Source: Modestobacter sp. VKM Ac-2982
GTDB lineage: Bacteria; Actinomycetota; Actinomycetes; Mycobacteriales; Geodermatophilaceae
Reading direction: 5' to 3'
DNA: 64,000 nucleotides
Assembly: GCF_026967935.1 (NCBI RefSeq)
Contig: NZ_JAPVBL010000001.1
Location: 1,222,082 to 1,286,081, forward strand
A program made the position numbers and the translations under genes. The notes below the pieces were generated by a model, which searched no databases, was not told the origin of the DNA, and saw nothing but the letters and a program-made list of their open reading frames with translations. Shown in pieces: positions 29,293-41,578 of this stretch. The first letter of the stretch is position 1, and each line of letters begins with the position of its first letter.

Positions 29293-31299
29293 TCACTGCG
29301 GCGTGGGGGACGTGGACAGGCTGCGGTGGACGGTGAAGACGTGCGCGGGCTCCCGGTAGGGGTCCAGCTCGACGTAGTTGGCCTGGCCCCAGTCGTAGTG
29401 GGCCCCGGTGATGTCGTCGGTGACCGAGAAGCGGTCCGACCAGTCCAGTCCCAGCGCCGGCATGTCCAGCGCCGTGGTGCCGATCTGGGTGTAGGTGCTG
29501 TTGAGCGACACCACCACGAGCACGCAGTCGTCGGACCCGGGGTCGGTCTTGGAGAAGCAGAGCACGTTCGGGTTGTCGATCGCGTGGAACCGGAGCGTGC
29601 GCAGCTGCTGGAGGGCCGGGTGTGCGCGCCGGATCTCGTTCAGCCGGCGCAGGTAGGGCGCCAACGATCGTCCGGAGGAGTCCGCGGCGGCCCAGTCGCG
29701 CGGTCGCAGCTGGAACTTCTCGGTGTCCAGGTACTCCTCGCTGCCCGGCCGCAGGCCGACGTGCTCGAACAGCTCGTACCCGGAGTAGACGCCCCAGGTC
29801 GGGCTCATCATCGAGGCCAGCACCGCGCGGATCTTGAACATCGGCGGGCCGCCCACCTGCAGGCTCTCGTGCAGGATGTCCGGGGTGTTCACGAAGAAGT
29901 TCGGCCGCATGTAGTGCGCGTTCTCGGCCAGCTCCCGGCCGTACTCCTCCAGCTCCCAGCGCTCGGTGCGCCAGGTGAAGTAGGTATAGCTCTGGGTGAA
30001 GCCGATCCGCGCCAGCTGGTGCATCATCGCCGGCCGGGTGAACGCCTCGGCGAGGAAGAGCACGTCGGGGTCGGTCTTCTTGACCTCCCAGATCAGCCAG
30101 TGCCAGAAGTTCAGCGGCTTGGTGTGCGGGTTGTCCACCCGGAACACCCGGACCCCGGCGTCCATCCAGTGCCGCACGACCCGCAGCACCTCGGCGTAGA
30201 TGCCCTCGGGGTCGTTGTCGAAGTTGATCGGGTAGATGTCCTGGTACTTCTTCGGCGGGTTCTCCGCGTAGGCGATCGTGCCGTCGGGCTTGGTGGTGAA
30301 CCACTCGGGGTGCGAGGTGACCCAGGGGTGGTCCGGCGCCGCCTGCAGGGCGAGGTCGAGCGCGACCTCCATGCCCAGCTCGCGCGTCCGGCCGACGAAG
30401 GCCTTGAAGTCGTCGAGGGTGCCGAGCTGGGGGTGGACGGCGTCGTGGCCGCCCTCGTCGCTGCCGATCGCCCACGGTGAGCCGACGTCGTCGGGCTGCG
30501 CCACCAGGGTGTTGTTCTTCCCCTTGCGGTTGACCTTGCCGACCGGGTGGATCGGCGGCAGGTACACCACGTCGAAGCCCATCTCGGCGATCGCCGGCAG
30601 CCGCTCGGCGGCCTGGGCGAAGGTCCCGTGCGTCGGGCTGCCACCGACGACCGGGCCCTCCGAACGGGGGAAGAGCTCGTACCAGGAGCCGTAGAGGGCC
30701 CGGGAGCGGTCGACCCACAGCTCGTACCGCTGCGACCCGGTGACCAGCCGGCGCACCGGGTGGTCGTGCAGGACCTGCTGCAGGGCCGGGGAGAGGGCCG
30801 GGGCGATCCGGGCGGTCAGCTCCAGCGACCCGTCGCGCAGCACGGCGGCCGCACCGGTGAGCGCCTCGCGGTGCTCCTCGGGTGCGGCGGCGGACACCTC
30901 CTCGAGCAGCCGGGCGCCGGACTCCAGGTCGTTGGCCAGCTCCTCCGGGCCCTGGCCGGCCTCGACCTTGACCTCGACGTCGTGGTGCCAGGTGCTCAGC
31001 GGGTCGTCCCAGGCCTCGACCTGGTACGTCCACAGCCCCTCGCGGTCGGGCACGACCGTGGCGGTCCAGCGGTCGGGTTCCGGGCCGAACTTCGTCATCC
31101 GGAGCAGCGGCGCAGCCGACGGCTCCTCGCCGGGGGGCGTGAAGACGACGTTGGCGGCCACGGCGTCGTGGCCCTCACGGAAGACGGTGGCGGTGATCGG
31201 CAGGTGTTCACCGACCACGGCGCGGGTCGAGAACGACCCGCAGGACACGACGGGGGCGACATCAGAGATGCCGAGGCGGAGGTCAGCGCGGCCAGTCAT
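29293..31299 (-). CDS. glgE: Alpha-1,4-glucan:maltose-1-phosphate maltosyltransferase
   Basis: 668 residues, GH13_3. It begins [19 protein letters not shown], typical of GlgE. Catalytic Asp389 ([14 protein letters not shown]) and Glu418 ([10 protein letters not shown]) correspond to Streptomyces coelicolor Asp394 and Glu423 with the same spacing. It extends alpha-glucan chains by maltosyl units from maltose 1-phosphate. The ATG at 31299 is preceded by TAGCGT at a 7-base gap. Divergent from glgP. Confidence 0.95.
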   Translation of the reverse strand: MTGRADLRLGISDVAPVVSCGSFSTRAVVGEHLPITATVFREGHDAVAANVVFTPPGEEPSAAPLLRMTKFGPEPDRWTATVVPDREGLWTYQVEAWDDPLSTWHHDVEVKVEAGQGPEELANDLESGARLLEEVSAAAPEEHREALTGAAAVLRDGSLELTARIAPALSPALQQVLHDHPVRRLVTGSQRYELWVDRSRALYGSWYELFPRSEGPVVGGSPTHGTFAQAAERLPAIAEMGFDVVYLPPIHPVGKVNRKGKNNTLVAQPDDVGSPWAIGSDEGGHDAVHPQLGTLDDFKAFVGRTRELGMEVALDLALQAAPDHPWVTSHPEWFTTKPDGTIAYAENPPKKYQDIYPINFDNDPEGIYAEVLRVVRHWMDAGVRVFRVDNPHTKPLNFWHWLIWEVKKTDPDVLFLAEAFTRPAMMHQLARIGFTQSYTYFTWRTERWELEEYGRELAENAHYMRPNFFVNTPDILHESLQVGGPPMFKIRAVLASMMSPTWGVYSGYELFEHVGLRPGSEEYLDTEKFQLRPRDWAAADSSGRSLAPYLRRLNEIRRAHPALQQLRTLRFHAIDNPNVLCFSKTDPGSDDCVLVVVSLNSTYTQIGTTALDMPALGLDWSDRFSVTDDITGAHYDWGQANYVELDPYREPAHVFTVHRSLSTSPTPQ

Positions 31300-31306
31300 C
31301 GGGGCA

Positions 31307-31312
31307 ACGCTA
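31307..31312 (-). promoter_or_regulatory. -10 element for glgE (leaderless type)
   Basis: Minus-strand TAGCGT, then 7 bases, then the glgE ATG. Confidence 0.5.
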
Positions 31313-31446
31313 TCCAGATCATCAGCTGGGCACACGTCGGCGGGGGGCGGGCTCCACCGGGAGGGGGAGTGACGGGTGGGGGCGGAGTGGCCCCAGGCGG
31401 GGCCGGACCGATCGCCGTCCAGCACCGTGCGTGAGCGTCGTCACGC

Positions 31447-31452
31447 TAGGGT
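31447..31452 (+). promoter_or_regulatory. -10 element for glgP (leaderless type)
   Basis: TAGGGT, then 7 bases, then the GTG of glgP. Together with the glgE element it makes the 160-bp gap a divergent promoter region. Confidence 0.5.
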
Positions 31453-31459
31453 CTCGGAG

Positions 31460-34009
31460 GTGCGAGCCCTCCGCAGACTCACCGTCCGCGCCTCCCTCCC
31501 CGAGGCACTGATGCCGCTGTCGCAGCTGGTCACCAACCTGCGCTGGTCCTGGCACCCCGAGACCCGCGACCTGTTCGAGGCGCTGGACCCCGAGCTCTGG
31601 ACCAGCTGTGGTGGCGACCCGGTCAGGGTCCTCGGCGAGGTCAGCGCCGAGCGGCTGGCCGCGCTGGCCGACGACCCGGGCTTCCTGGCGCAGCTGACGA
31701 CGGTCGCCGCCGACCTCCGCGAGTACCTCGACGCACCGCACTGGTACCAGTCCCTGGGCGCCGATGCGCCGGCCACCATCGCCTACTTCTCCGCCGAGTT
31801 CGGCATCACCGAGGTGCTGCCGCAGTACTCCGGCGGGCTGGGCATCCTGGCCGGGGACCACCTCAAGGCGGCGTCGGACCTGGGCGTCCCGCTGATCGGC
31901 GTCGGTCTGCTGTACCGGTCGGGCTACTTCTCCCAGGGCCTGTCCGCCGACGGCTGGCAGCTGGAGCACTACCCGGCGCTGGACCCGCACGGCCTCCCGC
32001 TGAAGCTCGTGCGCGACGCCGACCGCAACGCCGTGGTGATCGCCGTGCCGCTGCCCGAGGGGCGCACGCTGTACGCCCACGTCTACCGGGCCCAGGTCGG
32101 CCGGGTGTCGCTGCTGCTGCTCGACAGCGACATCGAGGAGAACAGCCCGGCCGAGCGCGGGGTCACCGACCGGCTCTACGGCGGCGGCGAGGACCACCGG
32201 CTCCGCCAGGAGATGCTCCTGGGCATCGGTGGCGTGCGTGCCCTGCGGGCTTTCTGCTCGCTGACCGGCACCCCGCCGCCGGAGGTCTTCCACGCCAACG
32301 AGGGACACGCCGGCTTCCAGGGCATCGAGCGGATCCGGGAGCTCACCGAGTCCCACGGCCTGTCCTTCACCGAGGCGCTGCAGGCCGTGCGCGGTGGCAC
32401 GGTCTTCACCACCCACACGCCGGTCCCCGCGGGCATCGACCGGTTCCCCAAGTCGCTGATCGAGCGCTACTTCGCCGGCTTCGGCGTCCCGGTCGACCAA
32501 CTGCTGACGCTGGGTCAGGAACCAGACCCCGGCACGTTCAACATGGCGCACATGGGCTTGCGGCTGGGCCAGCGGGCCAACGGGGTGAGCCAGCTGCACG
32601 GGCACGTCAGCCGGGACATGTTCGGTCCGCTGTGGCCGGGCTTCGACCCCGACGACGTCCCGATCGGGTCGATCACCAACGGCGTGCACGCCCCGACCTG
32701 GACCGCACGCGAGCTGGTGGAGCTCGGCACCCAGACCACCAGCCAGGGCGATCCGCTCGAGGTGGACGGCGAGGTGCACTTCGACGGCGTCGACCGGATC
32801 CCCGCCGCGGAGCTGTGGCGCACCCGCCGGCTGCTGCGGGGCCGGCTGGTCGAGGAGGTGCGCCGGCGGGTGCGGGCCACGGCGCTGTCCCGCGGGGCGG
32901 CCGAGGCCGAGCTCGACTGGACCGAGACCGCGTTCGACCCCGACGTGCTGACCATCGGCTTCGCCCGTCGGGTGCCCTCGTACAAGCGGCTGACGCTGAT
33001 GCTCCGCGACCCCGATCGGCTGAAGGCGCTCCTGCTGGACGAGGAGCGGCCGGTCCAGCTGGTCATCGCCGGCAAGAGCCACCCGGCCGACGACGGCGGC
33101 AAGCAGCTGATCCAGCAGATGGTGAAGTTCGCCGACGACCCGGAGATCCGGCACCGGATCGCCTTCCTGCCCAACTACGACATCGGCATGGCCCGCCACC
33201 TGTACTGGGGGTGCGACGTCTGGCTGAACAACCCGCTGCGGCCGCTGGAGGCCTGCGGCACCTCGGGGATGAAGTCGGCGCTCAACGGCGGGCTCAACCT
33301 CTCCATCCGCGACGGGTGGTGGGACGAGTGGTTCGACGGCCAGAACGGCTGGGCGATCCCGACCGCCGACGGCGTCGAGGACCCGGAGCGGCGGGACGAC
33401 GTCGAGGCGCAGGCTATCTACGACCTCCTCCACCGGCAGGTGGTGCCGCGCTTCTACGAGGTCGACGCCGACGGCCTGCCCACCCGCTGGGTGGAGATGG
33501 TGCGGGACACCCTGCGGGAGACCGGACCGAAGGTGCTGGCCACCCGGATGGTGCGGGACTACGTGCAGCGGCTCTACGTGCCGGCCGCCGGCGCTGCCCG
33601 CTCGATGGCCGCCGGCGGGTACGAGGCGGCCCGTGCCGAGGCGGCCTGGCGGGCGAAGCTCCTGGAGCACTGGTCCGGTGTGCGGGTGGCGCACGTGGAG
33701 GCCACCGGAGTGGGCGAGACGCCGGAGATCGGTGGGGGCATCGACCTGCGGGCCGAGGTCGAGCTGCCCGGGCTGGCGCCGTCCGACGTCCTGGTCGAGG
33801 CGGCCTACGGCCGGGTCGACGACGCCGACGGGCTGCACGAGGTGACCACGCTGGCGCTGCGGCACGAGAGCGCGGACGGCTCGCGGCACTGGTTCACCGG
33901 CACCGTGCCGCTGAAGCGCACCGGCGCGTTCGGGTACACGGTGCGGGTGCTCCCGCACTCGGCGCACCTGGTGGTGCCCGCGGAGCTCGGCGTCGTCGTC
34001 AACGCCTGA
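31460..34009 (+). CDS. glgP: Alpha-glucan (glycogen/starch) phosphorylase
   Basis: 849 residues. The start VRALRRLTVRASLPEALMPL aligns with the mycobacterial-type GlgP N-terminus, so the GTG at 31460 is chosen over an upstream frame start. The order of blocks is DUF3417-like helical N-domain (NLRWSWHPETRDLFEALDPELW), substrate region YFSAEFGITEVLPQYSGGLGILAGDHLKAASDLG, and the PLP-lysine motif LEACGTSGMKSALNGGLNLSIRDGWWDE. It releases glucose 1-phosphate from alpha-glucan. It diverges from glgE, so synthesis and breakdown genes share one control region. Confidence 0.95.
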   Translation: MRALRRLTVRASLPEALMPLSQLVTNLRWSWHPETRDLFEALDPELWTSCGGDPVRVLGEVSAERLAALADDPGFLAQLTTVAADLREYLDAPHWYQSLGADAPATIAYFSAEFGITEVLPQYSGGLGILAGDHLKAASDLGVPLIGVGLLYRSGYFSQGLSADGWQLEHYPALDPHGLPLKLVRDADRNAVVIAVPLPEGRTLYAHVYRAQVGRVSLLLLDSDIEENSPAERGVTDRLYGGGEDHRLRQEMLLGIGGVRALRAFCSLTGTPPPEVFHANEGHAGFQGIERIRELTESHGLSFTEALQAVRGGTVFTTHTPVPAGIDRFPKSLIERYFAGFGVPVDQLLTLGQEPDPGTFNMAHMGLRLGQRANGVSQLHGHVSRDMFGPLWPGFDPDDVPIGSITNGVHAPTWTARELVELGTQTTSQGDPLEVDGEVHFDGVDRIPAAELWRTRRLLRGRLVEEVRRRVRATALSRGAAEAELDWTETAFDPDVLTIGFARRVPSYKRLTLMLRDPDRLKALLLDEERPVQLVIAGKSHPADDGGKQLIQQMVKFADDPEIRHRIAFLPNYDIGMARHLYWGCDVWLNNPLRPLEACGTSGMKSALNGGLNLSIRDGWWDEWFDGQNGWAIPTADGVEDPERRDDVEAQAIYDLLHRQVVPRFYEVDADGLPTRWVEMVRDTLRETGPKVLATRMVRDYVQRLYVPAAGAARSMAAGGYEAARAEAAWRAKLLEHWSGVRVAHVEATGVGETPEIGGGIDLRAEVELPGLAPSDVLVEAAYGRVDDADGLHEVTTLALRHESADGSRHWFTGTVPLKRTGAFGYTVRVLPHSAHLVVPAELGVVVNA

Positions 34010-34152
34010 GCGGGGGGAGCGCGCTGGTCATCTGCCCCCGGTCGGTGTCCATCCGGGTGGGACGGTCGGGGCCACTGGGGCGGGTCGGGCGCGATGGACA
34101 GAGCTCGCGGCGTGCCACGCGCCCGTGGGTCACGGGATCCCGGTCCGGTCAT

Positions 34153-34158
34153 TAGGCT
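34153..34158 (+). promoter_or_regulatory. -10 element for the FHA gene (leaderless type)
   Basis: TAGGCT, then 7 bases, then the ATG at 34166. Confidence 0.5.
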
Positions 34159-34165
34159 GGCCGTC

Positions 34166-35134
34166 ATGCCCGACCGCTGTGAGGTCCTCCCCGGAGACTC
34201 TGTCGTAGCCCGCCGTGGCGGTGGCCTGCTGTGGGTCGACGCCCCCGGGTCGCCGGCGCTGGTGGCGGCCCTGCACGCCTGTCTGGGGGTCGCCGGCCCC
34301 GGGGCCGAACGCGTGCTCGGCGCGGTCGCCGCCCAGGTGTCCCGGCTCGCCGACGGGCCGGCGTCCTTCGCCCTCGTGCTCGCCGACACCTCCGGGGGCA
34401 CCGGGGCCGGCGTCGCGCTCTGGTCGGGCAAGGGCCAGCCGGCCGTGGACGGCGTCCCGGTCTCCGGCTCCGCGGTCGACGGCTGTACGCTCGCCTCCGG
34501 GTTCGCGCTCGGGCAGACGCTCTACGTCGGCCCCGGCCAGCCCGCCGCGGCGATGCCCCCGGGGGTCGCGCTCGACCTCGTCGAGGGCACGGTGCCCGGT
34601 TCCGGCGCGCTGCTGCAGCTCGCGGCGGCCGCGTCGCCGTCCGTCGCCGTCCCGCCGGCCACCTCGCTGCCCACCGGCGAGTCCTTCACCGCGGCCTCCG
34701 ACGCCGGCTTCGGCAGCTCCGGGCGGATCGCCAGTGCGCCGGTCGGCCAGGGCGGGGAGCAGACGGCCTTCTGGCGGCCCGAGCCGCCGGCCGCGCCGGT
34801 GCTGCGCTTCGACGACGGTCTGGTCGTCACCGTCGACGAGGACCTGGTGCTCGGTCGCCGTCCCGACGGCCACGACCTGGTGACGACCGGCAACGCCCGG
34901 CCGGTGCCGATCGCCGACACCCAGAACGTGCTCTCCTCGGCCCACGCCGCCATCCAGCGCGCTGGTCGGGAGGTCTCCCTGACCGACCTCGGGTCGCTCA
35001 ACGGCACCCACGTCGCCGGTCCGGAGGCCACCGAGTGGACCCAGCTGGAGCCGGGCGTGCCGCACCCGCTCGCCGACGGCGACCGGCTGCTGCTCGGCTG
35101 GACCGTCATCACCTTCGAGCAGGCCGCCGAGTGA
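34166..35134 (+). CDS. FHA-domain protein
   Basis: 322 residues. The C-terminal 110 residues are a forkhead-associated domain: LRFDDGLVVTVDEDLVLGRRP, then VLSSAHAAIQRAGREVSLTDLGSLNGTHVAG, with the phosphothreonine-binding Ser/His and the SLNGT loop. The N-terminal 200 residues are Gly/Ala-rich without a recognised domain; they resemble FHA proteins of type VII secretion or Ser/Thr-kinase loci, but neither is adjacent here. Likely a cytoplasmic phospho-dependent adaptor. ATG at 34166 chosen for its -10 spacing. Ends at a 26-bp palindrome. Confidence 0.85.
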   Translation: MPDRCEVLPGDSVVARRGGGLLWVDAPGSPALVAALHACLGVAGPGAERVLGAVAAQVSRLADGPASFALVLADTSGGTGAGVALWSGKGQPAVDGVPVSGSAVDGCTLASGFALGQTLYVGPGQPAAAMPPGVALDLVEGTVPGSGALLQLAAAASPSVAVPPATSLPTGESFTAASDAGFGSSGRIASAPVGQGGEQTAFWRPEPPAAPVLRFDDGLVVTVDEDLVLGRRPDGHDLVTTGNARPVPIADTQNVLSSAHAAIQRAGREVSLTDLGSLNGTHVAGPEATEWTQLEPGVPHPLADGDRLLLGWTVITFEQAAE

Positions 35135-35160
35135 CCTGCGGCCCCCGCGGGGGCCGCAGG
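35135..35160. terminator. Bidirectional terminator, 26-bp perfect palindrome
   Basis: CCTGCGGCCCCCG and its exact inverse complement, directly after the FHA stop and 19 bases from the stop of the convergent HxlR gene. Confidence 0.8.
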
Positions 35161-35179
35161 GAGACCGGCTCGTCGCCGG

Positions 35180-35593
35180 TCAGCGGACGTCGGACCCCGG
35201 ATTGGCGGCGTCCCACTCCGCCCGCGAGCTGGTGATCGCCTCCCGGTTGGTCGCGGACCAGTCCGCGAGCACCCGCACCAGGCCGCTGAGCTCGCGGCCG
35301 CGCCCGGTCAGCTCGTAGGTGACCGTGGCGGGCACGGTCGGGTAGACGGTGCGGGTCACCAGCCCGTCGCGCTCCAGCCGCCGCACGGTCAGCGTGAGCA
35401 TCCGCTGGGAGACGCCCACGACCGCCCGCTGCAGCTCGGTGAAGCGCCGGGTGCCTGCGGAGAGCTCGGCGATGACCAGCACCGACCAGGTGTCGCCGAC
35501 CCGGTCCAGGACGTCGCGGATCCCGCAGTCCGGATGGGTGGGAGAACCACAGGGGTCGAGCAGGTCGGTTCCCCCGGTGTGCCCTGCTGACAT
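35180..35593 (-). CDS. HxlR-family transcriptional regulator
   Basis: 137 residues. The pattern DCGIRDVLDRVGDTWSVLVIAEL, with the family's N-terminal Cys, then RFTELQRAVVGVSQRMLTLTVRRLERDGLVTRTVYPTVPATVTYELT (winged helix) defines HxlR. Such regulators sense electrophiles or quinones and usually repress a divergent oxidoreductase gene. Here the divergent NAD(P)-binding gene starts 81 bases away, with a perfect inverted repeat between them. ATG at 35593. Confidence 0.93.
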   Translation of the reverse strand: MSAGHTGGTDLLDPCGSPTHPDCGIRDVLDRVGDTWSVLVIAELSAGTRRFTELQRAVVGVSQRMLTLTVRRLERDGLVTRTVYPTVPATVTYELTGRGRELSGLVRVLADWSATNREAITSSRAEWDAANPGSDVR

Positions 35594-35628
35594 GGAAGTG
35601 CCTCCTTGTCCGGCCCCGGTGGGCCGTC

Positions 35629-35653
35629 GACGATCACGTCGGTCGTGATCGTC
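35629..35653. promoter_or_regulatory. Operator candidate for the HxlR regulator
   Basis: GACGATCACG (35629-35638) and CGTGATCGTC (35644-35653) are perfect inverted 10-mers with a 5-base spacer, between the two divergent start codons. Confidence 0.65.
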
Positions 35654-35674
35654 CCCCTCGAGGAAGAAGTCCCC

Positions 35675-36502
35675 ATGCTGCTTGTCACCGGCGCGTCCGG
35701 TCAGCTCGGCTCCCGCATCCACGCCGGGCTGGTCGCCGCGGGGCTCCCGGTGCTCGCCGGCAGCCGCACCCCTGGCGCGTTCGGCGCCGCCGGCCGGCTC
35801 CTCGACCTGGACGACCCGGCGACGCTGGACCTCACCGGCGTCGGCGTCCTGGTGCTGGTGTCGGCCGGGTACGCCGAGGACGACGTCGTCCTCGCCCGGC
35901 ACGACCGGGTGCTCACCGCCGCCGAGCGCCAGGGCGTCGGGCACGTCGTCTACACGAGCCTGACCGGGGCGGGGGACCACCTCGGGTTCGCCCTCGCCCA
36001 CCGCTGGACCGAACGGCGGCTGGCACGTAGCGGGCTGCGCTGGACGGTGCTGCGCAACGGCCTCTACGCCGAGCTGTTCGGGCAGCTGGCCGCCCCGCAG
36101 GACGGCGTGGTCACCGCCCCGTTCGGCACCGGCGCACTCGCCGCGGTCGCCCGGCAGGACCTGGCCGACGTCGCCGTCCGGGTCGCGGCCGACGTCGCCA
36201 CCGATCCCGACGCCCACGTCGGCCGGGTCTACGAGCTGGCCGGCACCACGGCGTTCACCGCAGCCCAGCTGGCCCGGGCCTGGGGCGCGGAGCACCGGCC
36301 GGTCACGCTGGGGGCGCAGCGCGCGGCGCTGGCGGGTCTGCACCTGCTGCCGTTCCAGCCGGCGATGCTGATGTCGATGTACTCCACGGTGGCTGCCGGC
36401 CTCCTCGCCGGCACCGGCAGCGACCTGCCCGACCTGCTGGCACACCCGCCCCGGGACGCGCTGGCCACCGCCGTGGCTGCCGGGGCGCCCGGGCCGGTCT
36501 GA
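35675..36502 (+). CDS. NmrA/YtfG-type NAD(P)-binding oxidoreductase
   Basis: 275 residues. It starts MLLVTGASGQLGSRIHAGL, an atypical-SDR Rossmann site, followed by HVVYTSLTGAGDHLGFALAHRWTERRLARSGLRWTVLRNGLY, the pattern of NAD(P)H-binding quinone-reductase-like proteins (QorB/YtfG). It probably reduces quinones or senses redox state. ATG at 35675 has AGGAAG upstream. Divergent from and presumably controlled by the HxlR gene; the E. coli ytfG-ytfH pair has the same arrangement. Confidence 0.9.
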   Translation: MLLVTGASGQLGSRIHAGLVAAGLPVLAGSRTPGAFGAAGRLLDLDDPATLDLTGVGVLVLVSAGYAEDDVVLARHDRVLTAAERQGVGHVVYTSLTGAGDHLGFALAHRWTERRLARSGLRWTVLRNGLYAELFGQLAAPQDGVVTAPFGTGALAAVARQDLADVAVRVAADVATDPDAHVGRVYELAGTTAFTAAQLARAWGAEHRPVTLGAQRAALAGLHLLPFQPAMLMSMYSTVAAGLLAGTGSDLPDLLAHPPRDALATAVAAGAPGPV

Positions 36503-36509
36503 CCGCGGC

Positions 36510-38672
<2,163 letters not shown>

Positions 38673-38736
38673 CCGGGCATCGTGCCCCACCGGCGGGGCC
38701 GAACCGGGTGACCACGGCGCTCGGCGGGTTGGTTGG

Positions 38737-39537
38737 ATGGCAGGCGTGTGGACTGAGCCGGTCGTCGAGATCCGCGGAGTGGACGTCGTCCGGGGCCAGG
38801 CGCACCTGCTGCGCGCGGTCGACTGGACGGTCCGACCCGACGAGCGCTGGGTGCTCCTGGGCCCCAACGGGGCGGGGAAGACGACGCTGCTGCAGCTGGC
38901 CGGCGCACAGCTGCACCCCACCCGCGGGGAGGTGGGGATCCTCGGGGAGACCCTCGGCGCGGTCGACGTCTTCGAGCTGCGCACCCGGATCGGGCTGACC
39001 AGCGCGGCGCTGGCGCAGCGGATCGAGCCGGGCGAGCGGGTCGGTGACGTGGTGGTCAGCGCCGGGTACGCCGTCGTCGGCCGGTGGCGGGAGCGCTACG
39101 GCGTGCACGACCTGACCCGGGCGGCGCTGCTCATGCAGCAGTGGGGCGTGGCCCGGATGGCGCACCGGCCCTTCGGCACGCTGTCGGAGGGCGAGCGCAA
39201 GCGCACCCAGATCGCCCGCGCGCTGATGACCGACCCGGAGCTGCTGCTGCTCGACGAGCCCGGCGCCGGGCTGGACCTGGGCGGCCGGGAGGACCTGGTC
39301 ACCCGGCTGTCGGACCTCGCCCGCGACGAGCACGCGCCGGCGCAGGTGCTGGTGACCCACCACGTCGAGGAGATCCCGCCGGGCTACACCCACGCGCTGC
39401 TGCTGCGCGGCGGTGAGGTGGTCGGCTCCGGCCCGGTCGAGGACGTGCTGACCGCACCGCTGCTGTCGGAGGCGTTCGGCCTGCCGCTGGACGTGCAGCG
39501 CGAGAACGGGCGGTTCAGCGCCCGTCGTGCCACCTAG
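38737..39537 (+). CDS. Stand-alone ABC transporter ATP-binding protein
   Basis: 266 residues, one nucleotide-binding domain: Walker A LLGPNGAGKTTLLQLAG, Q-loop region, signature LSEGERKRTQIARAL, Walker B LLLLDEPGAGLDL and H-loop LVTHHVEEIPPG. No permease gene is adjacent. The order ABC ATPase then enoyl-CoA hydratase matches what I recall for M. tuberculosis Rv3041c and Rv3039c. It may serve a distant permease or act in a non-transport role. ATG at 38737; a GTG at 38746 is an alternative. Confidence 0.92.
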   Translation: MAGVWTEPVVEIRGVDVVRGQAHLLRAVDWTVRPDERWVLLGPNGAGKTTLLQLAGAQLHPTRGEVGILGETLGAVDVFELRTRIGLTSAALAQRIEPGERVGDVVVSAGYAVVGRWRERYGVHDLTRAALLMQQWGVARMAHRPFGTLSEGERKRTQIARALMTDPELLLLDEPGAGLDLGGREDLVTRLSDLARDEHAPAQVLVTHHVEEIPPGYTHALLLRGGEVVGSGPVEDVLTAPLLSEAFGLPLDVQRENGRFSARRAT

Positions 39538-39540
39538 GGT
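39535..39540 (+). promoter_or_regulatory. -10 candidate for the enoyl-CoA hydratase gene
   Basis: TAGGGT overlaps the stop of the ABC gene and would give a leader of about 47 bases that contains the GGAGG site of the hydratase gene. Confidence 0.4.
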
Positions 39541-39593
39541 CTGACCCACCACCGATCACGGACACCGACGTCCCGCCGCACACGGAGGCCCGT

Positions 39594-40379
39594 ATGGCAG
39601 CGCCCGAGTTCGTCACCCTCCAGGTCGAGGACGGCGTCGGCACCATCCGGCTCGACCGGCCGAAGATGAACGCGATCGACGAGCAGTTGCACTGGGAGGT
39701 GCGGGCCGCGGCGCTGGAGGCCGGGGAGCGCGCCGACGTGCGGGCCGTCGTCCTCTACGGCGGGGAGCGGGTGTTCGCCGCCGGGGCCGACATCAAGGCC
39801 ATGTCGCAGCTGACCGGCGCGAGCATGGTGGCGTGGGGCCGGGAGCTGACCTCCTCGTTCACCACGGTCGCCCGCATCCCGAAGCCGGTGATCGCCGCGA
39901 TCACCGGCTACGCCCTCGGCGGCGGCTACGAGCTGGCGCTGTGCGCGGACTTCCGGATCATGGGCCGCGGCGCGAAGGTGGGGCAGCCGGAGATCCAGCT
40001 GGGCGTCATCCCCGGTGCCGGTGGCACCCAGCGGCTGGCCCGGCTGGTCGGCCCGGCCAAGGCCAAGGACCTGGTGTTCACCGGCCGGCACGTGGGCGCC
40101 GAGGAGGCCCTGGAGATGGGGCTGGCCGACGCCGTCGTCCCCGACGACGAGGTCCACGCGACCGCCGTGGCGATGGCCCGCAAGTTCGCCGAGGGGCCGC
40201 CGCTGGCGCTCGCCGCGGCGAAGCGGGCCATCGACGAGGGGCTGGACGGCACCCTGGCCGCCGGGCTGGAGCTGGAGAGCCGGCTGTTCGCCGAGCTGTT
40301 CGACACCGAGGACCAGGCGACCGGGATGCGCTCGTTCCTGGAGCACGGTCCCGGCAAGGCCACCTTCACCGGTCGCTGA
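39594..40379 (+). CDS. Enoyl-CoA hydratase (EchA17-like)
   Basis: 261 residues, crotonase fold. Oxyanion-hole segments [12 protein letters not shown] and [18 protein letters not shown], and the catalytic Glu block [24 protein letters not shown], are intact; both catalytic glutamates expected for hydration are present. It hydrates trans-2-enoyl-CoA in beta-oxidation, or crotonyl-CoA in the pathway shared with ccr. ATG preceded by GGAGG. Gene order parallels mycobacterial echA17. Confidence 0.93.
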   Translation: MAAPEFVTLQVEDGVGTIRLDRPKMNAIDEQLHWEVRAAALEAGERADVRAVVLYGGERVFAAGADIKAMSQLTGASMVAWGRELTSSFTTVARIPKPVIAAITGYALGGGYELALCADFRIMGRGAKVGQPEIQLGVIPGAGGTQRLARLVGPAKAKDLVFTGRHVGAEEALEMGLADAVVPDDEVHATAVAMARKFAEGPPLALAAAKRAIDEGLDGTLAAGLELESRLFAELFDTEDQATGMRSFLEHGPGKATFTGR

Positions 40380-40422
40380 CCACCTCGGGGTGCCGGCGTC
40401 GTCGGTGCGGGAGCATGCCCTG

Positions 40423-41532
40423 GTGACCGCCGTGCGCCCCACCGATCTCGACCGCTCCGACCCCGGCGGGCGGGCCTGGGTCGACCGGGCCGTCGCGCTG
40501 GTCGACGCCGACGCGCACCGGTCTGCCGACACCCACCTGCTGGTCTACCCGCTGCCGCCGGAGTGGGGCATCGACCTCTACCTCAAGGACGAGTCGACCC
40601 ACCCCACCGGCAGCCTCAAGCACCGGCTGGCGCGTTCGCTGTTCCTGTACGCGTTGTGCTCGGGTCAGCTGCACGAGGGCAGCACCGTGGTGGAGAGCTC
40701 CAGCGGGTCGACGGCGGTCAGCGAGGCCTACTTCGCCCGGATGCTGGGGCTGCCCTTCGTGGCGGTGATGCCGGCGACGACGAGCGCGGAGAAGATCGCC
40801 CTGATCGAGTTCCACGGCGGTCGCTGCCACCTGGTGGCCGATGCGGGGACCGTCTACGACGAGGCGCGCCGGATCGCCGCCGAGACGGGCGGGCACTACC
40901 TCGACCAGTTCACCAACGCCGAGCGGGCCACCGACTGGCGCGGGAACAACAACATCGCCGAGTCGGTCTTCGATCAGCTGAGCCGGGAACGGCACCCGGT
41001 GCCGGAGTGGGTCGTCGTCGGCGCCGGCACCGGTGGCACCAGCGCCACGATCGGCCGGTACGTCCGGTACCGCCGGCTGCCCACCCGGCTGGCCGTCGTC
41101 GACCCGGAGGGCTCGGCGTTCTTCCCCGGCTGGCGGGACGCCGACCCGGCCACCGTCGGTCGTGGTTCGCGGATCGAGGGCATCGGCCGGCCCCGGGTGG
41201 AGCCCTCGTTCGTCCCGACCATCGTCGACCGGATGGTCTGCGTGCCCGACGCCGCCTCGCTGGCGGCCATGCGCCACCTGAGGCAGGTGACCGGGCGCCG
41301 GGCCGGCGGGTCGACCGGCACCAACCTGTGGGGGGCCTTCGGGCTCATCGCCGAGATGCTCGCCGCCGGCCGCACCGGCAGCGTCGTCACGCTGCTGTGC
41401 GACGGCGGGGAGCGCTACGCCTGCACGTACTACGACGACGCCTGGGTGGCGGCGCAGGGGCTGGACCTGGCCCCGCACACCGCCGTCCTCGAGCACTTCG
41501 CCCGCACGGGGGAGTGGACCGTGGCCGAGTGA
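40423..41532 (+). CDS. cds1: Cds1-type L-cysteine desulfhydrase (PLP-dependent cysteine synthase family)
   Basis: 369 residues, fold-type II PLP enzyme. The Schiff-base Lys lies in [18 protein letters not shown], the substrate loop is [27 protein letters not shown], and the phosphate-binding loop is [20 protein letters not shown]. The [14 protein letters not shown] and [18 protein letters not shown] blocks match my memory of M. tuberculosis Cds1 (Rv3684), which releases H2S, ammonia and pyruvate from cysteine. GTG at 40423 has GGGAG about 10 bases upstream; a GTG at 40405 is an alternative. Confidence 0.85.
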   Translation: MTAVRPTDLDRSDPGGRAWVDRAVALVDADAHRSADTHLLVYPLPPEWGIDLYLKDESTHPTGSLKHRLARSLFLYALCSGQLHEGSTVVESSSGSTAVSEAYFARMLGLPFVAVMPATTSAEKIALIEFHGGRCHLVADAGTVYDEARRIAAETGGHYLDQFTNAERATDWRGNNNIAESVFDQLSRERHPVPEWVVVGAGTGGTSATIGRYVRYRRLPTRLAVVDPEGSAFFPGWRDADPATVGRGSRIEGIGRPRVEPSFVPTIVDRMVCVPDAASLAAMRHLRQVTGRRAGGSTGTNLWGAFGLIAEMLAAGRTGSVVTLLCDGGERYACTYYDDAWVAAQGLDLAPHTAVLEHFARTGEWTVAE

Positions 41533-41578
41533 GCCAGGTCACCCGGCCCCTCCCTGCGCGCCGGGTGTTACCCGCAAG

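Noticed and set aside
34166-35134. Type VII secretion (EccC/EspG-like) locus around the FHA protein
   Set aside because: No WXG100, mycosin or FtsK-like ATPase gene is nearby; the neighbours are glycogen metabolism and an HxlR pair.
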